DNA of 64,000 bases from Mesorhizobium xinjiangense. GTDB lineage: Bacteria > Pseudomonadota > Alphaproteobacteria > Rhizobiales > Rhizobiaceae. Positions within the stretch are counted from its first letter, which is position 1. Each line of letters starts with the position of its first letter. The DNA lies in the NCBI RefSeq assembly GCF_009749525.1, contig NZ_WOAC01000013.1, positions 124,001 through 188,000 on the forward strand. The letters run 5' to 3'. Under the pieces are notes generated by a model, which worked only from the letters and a program-made list of their open reading frames with translations, did no database searches and had not been told where the DNA came from. A program made the position numbers and the translations under genes. Shown one piece after another: positions 41,030-50,327 of this stretch.

Positions 41030-44000
41030 ATGCCCAGTGACGACCCCTTCACGCTCGATCTTTTCGGCAACACCTCCCTTTCATCCGGCCTCGGTCTTGG
41101 CGTCACCGCGTTCGGCACCACGATCGAACTGCCGGAGGATCACGAGGACGACGCGTCGGAAGGGCCGCTGCCCGCGGCTTCACAATGCCCCGGCAAGACC
41201 GCCGACAACGAACGCGGCGAGAATTTCCATCTTCCCGGCGATCGCGGTCTTGCCCGTGGCTGGAGACAACGCGCCCAGGACAGTATCGCCGCCATCGCGC
41301 TCGCCCAGACAATCGAATCCGAAGCCCGTGCGGCGACGATCGAGGAACAGGCGGCTCTCATCAAGTTCACCGGGTTCGGCGCTTCGGAGCTGGCGAACAC
41401 GGTGTTCCGGCGCCCGGGCGAGGAGGACTTTCGCAAAGGCTGGCAGGAGATCGGTGGCGATTTGCAGGATGTGACCTCAGAGCAGGAATACGCTTCGCTC
41501 GCCCGCTGCACGCAATATGCGCATTTCACGCCGGAGTTCATCGTCCGGGCCATCTGGGCGGGTCTGCAACGGTTCGGCTGGCGCGGCGGCCGGGTGCTCG
41601 AACCCGGTATCGGCACGGGGCTGTTTCCCGCCCTGATGCCCGACGACCTGCGCCCGGTCGCCCATGTCACCGGTATCGAGCTCGACCCGGTCACGGCGCG
41701 CATCGCCCGCCTGCTCCAGCCCCGCGCCCGGATCGTCAACGGCGATTTCGCTCGTGCCGATCTGCCGGCGCATTTCGATCTGGCGATCGGCAATCCGCCC
41801 TTTTCCGACCGCACGGTGCGTTCGGACCGGGCGTATCGCGGCCTCGGTCTGCGGCTGCACGACTATTTCATCGTCAAGGCGATCGACCGGCTGAAGCCCG
41901 GCGGGCTTGCGGTTTTCGTCACTTCCAGCGGCACCATAGACAAGGCCGATCCAGCCGCCCGGGAAATGATCGCCAGACAGGCCGATCTTGTCGCAGCCAT
42001 CCGCCTGCCGGAGGGCAGTTTCCGGGCCGAAGCCGGCACGAACGTGGTGGTCGACATCCTCTTTTTCCGGAAGCGCAGGCCTGACGACGCCGAGGCCGAC
42101 ATGTCTTGGCTGGAGACCGATGAGGTCCGGTCTGCAACCGAGGATGAGGGCCCAATCCGGGTCAATCGCTGGTTCGCGCAGCATCCGGATCACGTGTTGG
42201 GATTCCATGCCACGACGTCCGGACCATACGGCGAAACCTATACCTGCTTGCCGCAGCCCCATGTCGATCTGGAGCAGGCGCTTGGCGCCGTCATCCGTCT
42301 TCTTCCGGAAGCGATCTATGACGGTGAGCCCGAAGCCGTTGACCCGGAAACCGATGCCGGCGATGCCGACCAACTCGATGAGACCGAAGGGCAGGGGATC
42401 CGCGAGGGCAGCTTCTTTGTCGGGAAGAACCAAGCGCTGATGCAGATGCGCGGCGGTGAACCCGTTACCATCACGGTGCGCAAGGGCCGCTCCGCTGACG
42501 GCATCTCCGACAAACAGGACAGGATCATCCGCAAGCTGATCCCAATCCGCGACGCCGTGCGGGGAGTCTTGAAGGCTCAGGAGCGCGACGAGCTCTTCAA
42601 GCAGCACCAGGTCAGGCTGCGCATTGCGTGGTCGAACTTCGTGCGTGCCTTCGGTCCGGTCAATTCCACCACCGTATCGGTGAAGGAGGATCTTGAGACC
42701 GGCGAGGCCCGGGAGACGCACCGCCGCCCCAATCTCCAGCCCTTCCTCGACGATCCCGATTGCTGGCTCGTCGCCTCCATCGAGGATTACGACCTCGAGT
42801 CGAACACGGCGCGCCCCGGTCCGATCTTTACTGAGCGCGTGATCGCCCCACCCACGGCGCCGGTCATCACCTGTGCCGCCGATGCGCTGGCCGTGGTGCT
42901 CAACGAGCGCGGTCATGTCGATGTCGATCACATTGCCGAGCTCGTGCATGCCGATGTGGACACCGTCATCGCCGAGCTGGGTGACGCCGTTTTCCGCGAT
43001 CCCGAGACCGGGTCCTGGCAGACCGCCGACGCCTATCTCTCGGGCAAGGTGCGCGACAAGCTCAGGGCCGCGGAAGCCGCCGCGGCCCTCGATCCGGTAT
43101 TTGAACGCAATATCCGGGCGCTGCGTGATGTCCAGCCAGCCGACCTCAGCCCGTCCGATATCACGGCGCGTCTGGGTGCCCCCTGGATTCCGGCCGACGA
43201 CGTGGTCGCCTTCGTCAAGGAGATGATGGGCGCTGAAATCAAAATCCGCCACATGCCCGAACTCGCCTCCTGGACGGTCGAGGCACGACAGCTTGGGGTT
43301 TGCGCCGCGGGGACCTCGGAATGGGGCACGGATCGGCGGCACGCCGGCGAGCTCCTTGCCGATGCGTTCAACAGCCGGGTGCCGCAGATTTTCGACACCG
43401 TGAAGGAGGGCGATAGCGAGAGGCGCGTCCTCAATGTGGTCGACACCGAGGCGGCCAAGGAGAAGCTCACAAAGATCAAGACGGCCTTCCAGACCTGGAT
43501 CTGGTCCGATCCCGACCGCACCGACCGGCTTGCCCGGGACTATAACGACCGGTTCAACAACATCGCCCCGCGAACGTTCAACGGCGATCACCTTCAGCTT
43601 CCGGGCGCTTGCAGCGCGCTTTCTCTTTATGGGCACCAGAAACGCGGCATCTGGCGCATTATCTCGGCGGGCTCGACCTATCTCGCCCACGCCGTCGGCG
43701 CCGGCAAGACCATGACCATGGCCGCCGCAATCATGGAGCAAAAGCGGCTCGGGCTGATTGCCAAGGCGATGCTGGTCGTTCCCGGTCATTGTCTGGCGCA
43801 GGCGGCGCGCGAGTTCCTGGCGCTCTACCCGACCGCCCGCATCCTTGTTGCCGACGAGACCAACTTTACTTTAGCCAAGCGACATCGCTTCCTCGCCCGT
43901 GCCGCCACGGCCAATTGGGACGCGATCATCATCACCCATTCGGCATTCAGGTTCATCTCCATTCCGTCCGCCTTCGAGCAGCAGATGATCCACGACGAGT

Positions 44001-46117
44001 TGGAGCTCTACGAAGACCTGCTTACCAAGGTCGAAAGCTACGACCGCGTGTCGCGCAAACGGCTCGAGCGGCTAAAGGAGGGGCTCAAGGAACGGCTCGA
44101 AGCGCTCGCGACGCGCAAGGACGATCTTCTGACCATTTCCGAGCTCGGCATCGATCAGATCATCGTCGACGAGGCGCAGGAGTTCCGCAAGCTCTCCTTT
44201 GCCACCAACATGTCGAGCTTGAAGGGCGTCGATCCTACGGGCTCGCAGCGAGCATGGGACCTCTACGTCAAGTCCCGCGTCGTTGAGGCGAAGAATCCCG
44301 GCCGTGCGCTCGTTCTGGCGTCGGGCACCCCGATCACCAACACGCTCGGCGAGATGTTCTCCGTGCAGCGCTTCCTCGGAATCGGGGCGCTGAAGGAGCG
44401 TGGTCTGCACGAGTTCGACGCCTGGGCCTCGACCTTCGGCGACGTGACGACCGAACTCGAGCTTCAGCCATCGGGCAAGTACAAGCCGGTCACGCGCTTT
44501 GCCACCTTCGTCAACGTCCCCGAGCTCATCGCGATGTTCCGCTCCTTTGCGGACGTCGTGTTGCCCGAGGACTTGCGGCAGTATGTGAAGGTGCCGGCGG
44601 TCTCGACCGGCAGGCGCCAGATCAGGACCTCCAGGCCGTCCGCCGCTTTCAAGCGCTACCAGACCGTGCTCGATGCGCGCATCAAGGCGATCGGGGAACG
44701 GGAGGGACCGGCGCAGCCCGGAGACGACATCCTGCTGTCGGTGATCACCGATGGCCGCCACGCCGCGATCGATCTGCGGCTGGTCGACCCCGACAATGGA
44801 GACGAGCCCGACAACAAGCTCAACGACCTGATCGGCAACGCCTTCCGCATCTGGGTGGAAACGTCACAGTTCACCTATCGCAAGCCCGACGGAGATCGCT
44901 TTGAACTGCCCGGTGCCGCGCAGATGATCTTCTCCGATCTCGGCACGATCAGCGTGGAAAAGAGCAGGGGATTCTCTGCCTATCGCTGGATCCGGGACGA
45001 GCTTGTGCGCAGGGGCGTGCCGGCGTCGGAAATTGCCTTCATGCAGGATTACAGACGCGCACAGGCCAAGCAGCGCCTGTTCGGCGACGTCAATGCCGGC
45101 AAGGTCCGGTTCCTGATCGGCTCGTCGGAAACCATGGGCACCGGCGTTAACGCCCAGCTGCGCCTTAAGGCCCTGCATCACCTCGACGTGCCGTGGCTGC
45201 CCTCGCAGATCGAGCAGCGGGAGGGGCGCATCGGCCGGCAGGGCAATCAGCATGACGAGATTGATATCTTCGCCTATGCGACGGAAGGTTCGCTTGATGC
45301 CACCATGTGGCAGAACAATGAGCGCAAGGCCCGGTTCATCGCCGCCGCGCTTTCCGGTGACACCTCGATCCGTAGGCTCGAGGACATAGGCGAGGGCCAG
45401 GCGAACCAGTTCGCCCTGGCGAAGGCGATCGCGTCGGGCGACCCGCGCCTGATGCAGAAAGCCGGGCTCGAGGCCGATATCGCCCGGCTGGAACGGCTAC
45501 GTTCCGCCCATATGGACGATCAGCATGCGGTCCGCCGTCAGAGCCGCGAGGCCGAACGCGACATCGAGGTCGCGACCCGCCGCATCGCTGACATCGGCAT
45601 GGACATCGACCGGCGCGTTTCGACCGCGGGCGAGGCCTTCGCAATGACGGTCGTCGGCAAATCCTTTTCCGACCGCAAACCCGCCGGGCGGGCGCTGATG
45701 AAGGAGATCCTCACCCTCGTCCAGCTCCAACAGGAGGGTGACACCGCAATCGCCTCGATCGGCGGCTTCGACGTCGAATTCTCCGGCGAGCGGTTCGGTG
45801 GCGATGGCTACCGCTACACCACCATGCTCATGCGCACCGGGGCCGAACATGAAATCGAACTTCCCGTCACGACGACACCGCTCGGCGCAATCTCACGCCT
45901 CGAACACGCGCTTACGGCGTTCGAGGACGAGCGGCTCCGGTATCGCCAGCGATTGGCGGACGCGGAGCGAAGGCTCGCCTCCTACCGCGCTCGCCAGGGC
46001 GGAGCCTTCGCCTTTGCGGGAGAGCTTGAAGACAAGCGCCGGCAATTGGCCGAGATCGAAAAGGATCTGGCCGACGATGTTATCGCCAACGCGCCAGGTG
46101 TCGATAAGGCTGCATGA
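41030..46117 (+). CDS. N6-adenine-methyltransferase / SNF2-like helicase fusion (DarB-like antirestriction or ICE protein)
   Basis: This 1695-residue protein has a methyltransferase domain with SAM motif VLEPGIGTGLFPAL (about 186) and catalytic AIGNPPFSDR (about 252). A superfamily-2 helicase follows, with Walker A AVGAGKTMTMAAA (about 886), DEAQ box IIVDEAQEFRKL (about 1044), SGTPITNT (about 1098) and motif VI QREGRIGRQGNQ (about 1396). A charged coiled-coil tail closes it. The architecture resembles phage P1 DarB and similar plasmid proteins that protect incoming DNA from restriction. No target-recognition domain typical of type I systems was seen. The 3' end has been rearranged. Confidence 0.85.
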   Translation: MPSDDPFTLDLFGNTSLSSGLGLGVTAFGTTIELPEDHEDDASEGPLPAASQCPGKTADNERGENFHLPGDRGLARGWRQRAQDSIAAIALAQTIESEARAATIEEQAALIKFTGFGASELANTVFRRPGEEDFRKGWQEIGGDLQDVTSEQEYASLARCTQYAHFTPEFIVRAIWAGLQRFGWRGGRVLEPGIGTGLFPALMPDDLRPVAHVTGIELDPVTARIARLLQPRARIVNGDFARADLPAHFDLAIGNPPFSDRTVRSDRAYRGLGLRLHDYFIVKAIDRLKPGGLAVFVTSSGTIDKADPAAREMIARQADLVAAIRLPEGSFRAEAGTNVVVDILFFRKRRPDDAEADMSWLETDEVRSATEDEGPIRVNRWFAQHPDHVLGFHATTSGPYGETYTCLPQPHVDLEQALGAVIRLLPEAIYDGEPEAVDPETDAGDADQLDETEGQGIREGSFFVGKNQALMQMRGGEPVTITVRKGRSADGISDKQDRIIRKLIPIRDAVRGVLKAQERDELFKQHQVRLRIAWSNFVRAFGPVNSTTVSVKEDLETGEARETHRRPNLQPFLDDPDCWLVASIEDYDLESNTARPGPIFTERVIAPPTAPVITCAADALAVVLNERGHVDVDHIAELVHADVDTVIAELGDAVFRDPETGSWQTADAYLSGKVRDKLRAAEAAAALDPVFERNIRALRDVQPADLSPSDITARLGAPWIPADDVVAFVKEMMGAEIKIRHMPELASWTVEARQLGVCAAGTSEWGTDRRHAGELLADAFNSRVPQIFDTVKEGDSERRVLNVVDTEAAKEKLTKIKTAFQTWIWSDPDRTDRLARDYNDRFNNIAPRTFNGDHLQLPGACSALSLYGHQKRGIWRIISAGSTYLAHAVGAGKTMTMAAAIMEQKRLGLIAKAMLVVPGHCLAQAAREFLALYPTARILVADETNFTLAKRHRFLARAATANWDAIIITHSAFRFISIPSAFEQQMIHDELELYEDLLTKVESYDRVSRKRLERLKEGLKERLEALATRKDDLLTISELGIDQIIVDEAQEFRKLSFATNMSSLKGVDPTGSQRAWDLYVKSRVVEAKNPGRALVLASGTPITNTLGEMFSVQRFLGIGALKERGLHEFDAWASTFGDVTTELELQPSGKYKPVTRFATFVNVPELIAMFRSFADVVLPEDLRQYVKVPAVSTGRRQIRTSRPSAAFKRYQTVLDARIKAIGEREGPAQPGDDILLSVITDGRHAAIDLRLVDPDNGDEPDNKLNDLIGNAFRIWVETSQFTYRKPDGDRFELPGAAQMIFSDLGTISVEKSRGFSAYRWIRDELVRRGVPASEIAFMQDYRRAQAKQRLFGDVNAGKVRFLIGSSETMGTGVNAQLRLKALHHLDVPWLPSQIEQREGRIGRQGNQHDEIDIFAYATEGSLDATMWQNNERKARFIAAALSGDTSIRRLEDIGEGQANQFALAKAIASGDPRLMQKAGLEADIARLERLRSAHMDDQHAVRRQSREAERDIEVATRRIADIGMDIDRRVSTAGEAFAMTVVGKSFSDRKPAGRALMKEILTLVQLQQEGDTAIASIGGFDVEFSGERFGGDGYRYTTMLMRTGAEHEIELPVTTTPLGAISRLEHALTAFEDERLRYRQRLADAERRLASYRARQGGAFAFAGELEDKRRQLAEIEKDLADDVIANAPGVDKAA
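46013..46075 (+). repeat. Direct repeat copy A (helicase 3' end)
   Basis: These 63 bases, inside the helicase C-terminus, match 47060-47122 at 52 of 63 positions in the same orientation and frame. Both encode FAGExEDKRRQLAE-type sequence. The RES-Xre module lies between the two copies. Confidence 0.85.
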
Positions 46118-46129
46118 CGCGCGTTGCGC

Positions 46130-46630
46130 TCAACCCAACCGATCCTCATCATCGATCAGCTCCAGACGGAACCGGCGGCTCTCGCCCCATCTCCAGAGCA
46201 CCAGATTAATGTCTCCTGGACCCGCTCCCTTGGCGAAACTGCGAACGAGCAGGCCGTTATAGCCTTCCGCAATCAGGTTGCGCGCGAAACGCTGTGTGCG
46301 TGCCTCACCTGTCTTGATCATCTGATCGCGCCAGGTCGGATCTGCCAGTGAGGCTTCGTCAAGACCCGCCGCCGTAAGCGCTGCCGTATCTGAGGCGTCG
46401 AAGACCATCTCGATCTCGGCACGGTAACAGACCAACGTCGTCGGCTGCAGATCGCCTACTTGATTGGACTCCCTCAGAGCGGTCATCACGGATGTCGAGG
46501 TGTAAAGGGCCGGCACACCCTTCGGATTGAACCGGCCGCCATAACGTTCCGCGCCGCGTCCCGACATCGGTTCGCGCGCGAAGACCGGATTTATTGCCCG
46601 GTAGAGCTTTCCGGAATAGGTGAGCGCCAC
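46130..46630 (-). CDS. RES-domain toxin
   Basis: This 166-residue protein carries the RES-family residues: arginine in LYRAINPVF, glutamate in TALRES and serine in LLVRSFAKGAG. Characterised members (MbcT, ParT) consume NAD+ or ADP-ribosylate targets to stop growth. The start is GTG, two bases after the antitoxin stop, so the pair is coupled. It is oriented against the helicase gene, and only 12 bases separate the two stop codons. Confidence 0.9.
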   Translation of the reverse strand: MALTYSGKLYRAINPVFAREPMSGRGAERYGGRFNPKGVPALYTSTSVMTALRESNQVGDLQPTTLVCYRAEIEMVFDASDTAALTAAGLDEASLADPTWRDQMIKTGEARTQRFARNLIAEGYNGLLVRSFAKGAGPGDINLVLWRWGESRRFRLELIDDEDRLG

Positions 46631-46632
46631 GA

Positions 46633-46983
46633 TCAGGCGTGCACGCCGGCGTCGACGGCATCGATGAAATCGAGAACCTCTTCGGCCCGACCGCCGCGAA
46701 CCAGTTGCATGGCCGTCTGCCCGGAAAATCCAGGCAACGGCTCGGACCGATACCAGGCGTAGGCCATCAGCGCAGAACCGAAACGCGGTTCGACCTTGTT
46801 GACGATCTCCACCATTTCACGCAGGCGGCGCTGTGTCTTGTCCGAGCGCACCCGATCCTTGCGCTGGATCGCGTCCTTGCCAAGGCCGACCGTGCGCGCG
46901 ATCTCCTCGCTCGTTGTGCGAAAGACGGTTGCGATCTTGTTAGGCGCGAACATCCCGTGATCTGAATATTGTGCGAGATTCAT
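46633..46983 (-). CDS. Xre/MbcA/ParS-type antitoxin (DUF2384)
   Basis: This 116-residue protein has an N-terminal Xre-like helix-turn-helix (about 10-45; FRTTSEEIARTVGLGKDAIQ) and a C-terminal DUF2384 toxin-binding domain ending GGRAEEVLDFIDAVDAGVHA. It precedes and neutralises the RES toxin and probably represses the pair. ATG 46983 is chosen; the longer frame upstream is antisense to the helicase-like remnant. Small palindromes in the 77 bases before the start could be its operator, but none stands out. Confidence 0.88.
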   Translation of the reverse strand: MNLAQYSDHGMFAPNKIATVFRTTSEEIARTVGLGKDAIQRKDRVRSDKTQRRLREMVEIVNKVEPRFGSALMAYAWYRSEPLPGFSGQTAMQLVRGGRAEEVLDFIDAVDAGVHA

Positions 46984-47059
46984 TCTGCCGCCTCGTTGCC
47001 ATTCTTTCTGACGCAATATAGCGTCATTGAAAGCGGCATTCAAGGGCCGCGCCAGTCGT

Positions 47060-47155
47060 TTTGCGGGAGAGGGTGAAGACAAGCGCCGGCAACTGGCGGA
47101 GACCGAAGCCGAGCTTGCGGACACAGCTACAGGGTCCGAACGAGCCGCCGCGTGA
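47060..47155 (+). pseudogene. Displaced 3' end of a methyltransferase-helicase gene (repeat copy B)
   Basis: In frame from TTT at 47060 to TGA at 47153-47155 this encodes FAGEGEDKRRQLAETEAE and a short alanine-rich end. It parallels the C-terminus of the 1695-residue helicase (FAGELEDKRRQLAEIEKD). There is no start codon or ribosome binding site, so it is a fossil tail. It lies just beyond the RES-Xre pair, which indicates that the pair interrupted a helicase gene whose present end was supplied by a diverged copy. Confidence 0.75.
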
Positions 47156-47420
47156 CGAACCCTCTCCGAGGTGAACCGATTTTCTGGAGTTGACCGGAAC
47201 CGGTCGGCGGTTAATCTTGCAACATGCCTGAGTAGAAGACGGAGCCTGGCATCTTCGACATTCCGTCATCATAACCGGCGAACGGCATCGCCCCGTCACG
47301 CCGAAGATAATCAAGACAGCACCAGCTCCGTCTGGCCATGCTGCAGCTAGCTTCCATCCAAAACAAACAATCGGCGCCCGCCTCGCTGGCGGATGCTCGT
47401 CAATATATATGGAGCCGGAC

Positions 47421-48236
47421 ATGCGATATGCATTGGTCAACAACGAACGTGTCGAGGCCAGCCACGGTCTTTCTGCCCTGTGCCCGGGCTGCGGGCAGCC
47501 CATGGTCGCCAAATGCGGCGACCGCCGGGTCCATCACTGGGCGCATCGCGGCAGGCGAACCTGCGATCATTGGTGGGAACCCGAAACCCGATGGCATCGT
47601 CAATGGAAGAGCCACTTTCCGGCCGATTGGCAGGAGTTCGTCCAAGTTGCTGCAGACGGCGAGCGGCACATTGCCGACGTCAGGACCGGGCACGGTCTGG
47701 TACTGGAATTCCAGCACACCCACCTGCGGCCCGACGAACGCGCCGCGCGCGAGGCTTTCTATCCGAACCTCATATGGGTCGTAGACGGTACCCGCCTCAA
47801 GCGCGATGCGCCGCGCTTTGCTGCAGGTGGGCAAATGCTGCGGCCAACGCCCTGGAGGGGGATCTACACGGTCGCCTTCCCGGGAGAGTGCTTTCCGCCG
47901 AACTGGCTCGATTGCCGGGTTCCCGCCTTTTTCGATTTCGCCGGTGCAGGACCCGTTGCGCCGGGTGTCATGCCGGTCGAGCGTTATCTTTGGGGGCTTC
48001 TGCCCGGGCGGGCGGAGGGCCACGGCGTCGTCGTGGCTCTCGGCCGCGAGACTCTCGTGCGGGCCGCGCACGAGCGTCCACAGATCCTGGACGCTGTGGG
48101 GATCGTCGGCTTCCTTCAGGCGCGGTTCCGGGCGGAACGCGTGGCGGCAATGCAGGAGGGCCGCCGGCTCCCATCCGGAAAACGATCGAAGCGCAGGCGC
48201 GTGTGGAGAAGGCCGCGGCAGCGGCGGCGGTTCTGA
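47421..48236 (+). CDS. CoiA-like competence/nuclease family protein
   Basis: This 271-residue protein has an N-terminal CxxC module (LCPGCGQPMVAKCG) with HHWAH, and a PD-(D/E)xK-type nuclease core with HRQWK, HIADVRTGHGLVLEFQHT carrying the Asp and Glu/Gln positions. CoiA-type proteins assist recombination of incoming single-stranded DNA. ATG 47421 is preferred over 47409 because GGAG lies six bases before it. The C-terminal 30 residues are strongly basic. It fits a plasmid establishment or repair role next to the ParB-like gene. Confidence 0.75.
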   Translation: MRYALVNNERVEASHGLSALCPGCGQPMVAKCGDRRVHHWAHRGRRTCDHWWEPETRWHRQWKSHFPADWQEFVQVAADGERHIADVRTGHGLVLEFQHTHLRPDERAAREAFYPNLIWVVDGTRLKRDAPRFAAGGQMLRPTPWRGIYTVAFPGECFPPNWLDCRVPAFFDFAGAGPVAPGVMPVERYLWGLLPGRAEGHGVVVALGRETLVRAAHERPQILDAVGIVGFLQARFRAERVAAMQEGRRLPSGKRSKRRRVWRRPRQRRRF

Positions 48237-48516
48237 AGACCTGCGGTCAAGCCGTAAACACAAAGGGGAGGGGGAAGAAGAACTACCCCTCGCAGAGCGG
48301 CCAGGCCGGTGCCGGTTTCACCTCAACCGCGCCGCTCGCGATCCCGGCCCGTCGGTCGTCGCGATGGCTCACGAGCCATGCTCGCCCTGCCGGGCAGGGA
48401 TGCTCGACCGCAGTTGCACCGGCCCGTCCGCTCCGCGGGCCGGGGGATGTCTTCGGGAAGAAGACGAAAAAGGGACCGGCGCGGTGCCGGGTCCCAAACC
48501 CGAAAGGAGCATCCCG
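48237..48516 (+). other. 280-bp hairpin-rich leader before the ParB-like gene
   Basis: Three short stems are visible: ATGGCT-N4-AGCCAT (48364-48379), CCCTGCC-N-GGCAGGG (48385-48399) and GGGACCGGC paired with GCC(G)GGTCCC (48472-48495). The last lies just before the AAGGAG of the ParB-like start. No open frame is convincing here. It may be a structured 5' leader or hold partition-type sites. Confidence 0.4.
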
Positions 48517-50184
48517 ATGGAAATCAAGCTTGTTGATCCGCGCGCGCTCGTCGAAAACCCCGACAGGGCCCGCCGCTCGAAATCCAATCCCCAGGCCGAT
48601 GCGCTGCTGCTCGCAACGATCAAGGCGGTCGGCATCGTGCAGCCGCCCGTCGTGGCGCCTCAGGCCGATGGCGGCAATGGCTTTGTCATCCAGGCCGGGC
48701 ATCGCCGCGTCAAACAGGCGATCGCCGCCGGTCTCGAAGAGATCGCGGTCATCGTCGGAGAAGCCGCCGAGGATGGCGGCGCCATGCGTTCGCTCGTCGA
48801 AACCCTCGCCCATGAAGGGCTCAATCCGGTGGACCAGTGGCGTGCGATCGAGCGCCTCGTCGCCATCGGCTGGACCGAAGAGGCGATCGCCGTCGCGCTC
48901 GCGCTTTCGGTGCGCCAGATCCGCAAGCTGCGGCTGCTTGCCAATGTGTTGCCGGCCATGCTCGATCATATGGCCAAGGGCGACATGCCCAACGAAAGCC
49001 AGCTCCGCACGATCGCGGCCGCCTCGCTCGACGAACAGAAGGAGGTCTGGAAGGCGCACAAGCCCAGCAAGGACGATCCCCAGGTTTCCTGGTGGAGCGT
49101 GGCCAACGGCCTTTCCAAGACCCGCATGTATGCGCGCGACGCGAGCTTCGACGACGAACTTGCCCAAGCCTACGGCATTTCCTGGGTCGAAGACCTGTTC
49201 GCGCCCGCCGACGAGGACAGCCGCTACACCACTGACGTCGAGGCCTATCTCGGTGCGCAGCAGGAGTGGATGACGCGGAACCTACCCAAGAAGGGGGTCA
49301 TCACCGAAGCCAATACATGGGGCCAGCCGGAGCTGCCCAAGAAGGCCGAACGGGTCTACGGCAAGCCGAAGAAGTGCGATCACTCCGCCATGTATCTCGA
49401 TCGCGACGGCAAGGTGCAGACCGTTCACTTCCGCACGCCGGAGCCGAAAGCGGCCAAGGGCAGGGGGTCCTCGGGCGAGGATGCCGTCGTGATGCCCAAG
49501 ACGCGGCCCGACGTCACCCGCAAGGGCATCGAGATGATCGGCGACTTCCGCACCGACGCCCTTCATGAGGCGCTCGGTCGTGCGCCGATCGAGGACGACA
49601 CGCTGATGGCCTTGCTGGTCCTCGCCTTCGCCGGCCAGAATGTCAGGGTCGATTCCGCCAATGGGGGTGGAGACGATTACTACTATGGCAATCGCAGGAT
49701 CGCGCGCCACGCCGCCTCGCTCTTCGACGCCGAGGGCAAGCTCTCCTTCGACATGGAGACCCTGCGCGTCGCGGTTCGCTCGATGCTGATCGAGGTGCTC
49801 TCCTGCCAGGAGAACCGGACCAATAGCGGCATCGTTGCTTGCGCTGCGGGCGATGTGATCGGCGCCGACGGTTTCCTGCCGAACATGGGCACGGAGGAGT
49901 TCCTGTCCTGCCTGTCGCGCTCCGCCCTCGAAGCATCGTGCGAAGGCACGTCCGTCCTGCCCCGGCCCCGGGTCAAGGATACGCGGGCGGCGCTGGTCGA
50001 GGCGTTCAACAAGCAGACTTTCCTTCATCCCTCGGCGTTCTTCGCACCCGACCGCGACGCGCTCGCCGCGTGGCTCGCGTCCAACACGGTCACCGAGGAG
50101 GACGAGGAGCCGGACGGCACGGGCGCCAAACCGGTCGACCCGGACCACGACGACAGCGAAGGGTTCCGCGAGGCCGCCGAATAG
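48517..50184 (+). CDS. ParB/RepB-like nuclease-domain protein
   Basis: This 555-residue protein has an N-terminal ParB/Srx-like domain (about 3-90; VDPRALVENPDRARRSKSNP, IQAGHRRVKQAI in place of the usual GERR box) and a KorB-like helix-turn-helix region (about 115-165; AIAVALALSVRQIRKLRLLA). A long uncharacterised C-terminal half follows. The family includes plasmid partition proteins but also ICE regulators without a ParA partner; no parA is present here. GGAG is found seven bases upstream of ATG 48517. Long ParB-like proteins of this layout are common in rhizobial mobile elements. Confidence 0.8.
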   Translation: MEIKLVDPRALVENPDRARRSKSNPQADALLLATIKAVGIVQPPVVAPQADGGNGFVIQAGHRRVKQAIAAGLEEIAVIVGEAAEDGGAMRSLVETLAHEGLNPVDQWRAIERLVAIGWTEEAIAVALALSVRQIRKLRLLANVLPAMLDHMAKGDMPNESQLRTIAAASLDEQKEVWKAHKPSKDDPQVSWWSVANGLSKTRMYARDASFDDELAQAYGISWVEDLFAPADEDSRYTTDVEAYLGAQQEWMTRNLPKKGVITEANTWGQPELPKKAERVYGKPKKCDHSAMYLDRDGKVQTVHFRTPEPKAAKGRGSSGEDAVVMPKTRPDVTRKGIEMIGDFRTDALHEALGRAPIEDDTLMALLVLAFAGQNVRVDSANGGGDDYYYGNRRIARHAASLFDAEGKLSFDMETLRVAVRSMLIEVLSCQENRTNSGIVACAAGDVIGADGFLPNMGTEEFLSCLSRSALEASCEGTSVLPRPRVKDTRAALVEAFNKQTFLHPSAFFAPDRDALAAWLASNTVTEEDEEPDGTGAKPVDPDHDDSEGFREAAE

Positions 50185-50273
50185 CCCCACCACCTTTCTC
50201 TTTCGAATGCCCAACCCGCCGCCGGTCCACTCCGGCGGCGCTTTCGTCTCAACATCCAGAACAGGAGGACGTC

Positions 50274-50327
50274 ATGTCCGCGCAATTCATCTTTGACCAC
50301 GGGCCGCTTGGCGCGATCTTATCCTGA
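50274..50327 (+). pseudogene. Truncated start of a plasmid-type gene (17 codons)
   Basis: An AGGAGG followed by ATG 50274 opens a frame reading MSAQFIFDHGPLGAILS and then TGA. The strong ribosome binding site, its position after the ParB-like gene and the protein-like opening suggest the first codons of a longer gene cut at about 50318 by a rearrangement. The rest of that gene is not in the window. Confidence 0.55.

Noticed and set aside
41477-43789. 770-codon open frame on the minus strand
   Set aside because: It lies opposite the methyltransferase-helicase gene, where high GC at third positions creates long antisense frames.
46130-46983. RES-Xre pair as a transposon with terminal inverted repeats
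   Set aside because: No inverted repeats or target-site duplication were found; the flanking similarity is a direct repeat of helicase coding sequence, which fits homologous recombination better.
47393-49273. 626-codon plus-strand frame across the CoiA-like and ParB-like genes
   Set aside because: It is arginine/serine-rich and out of frame with both genes, which have motifs and ribosome binding sites.
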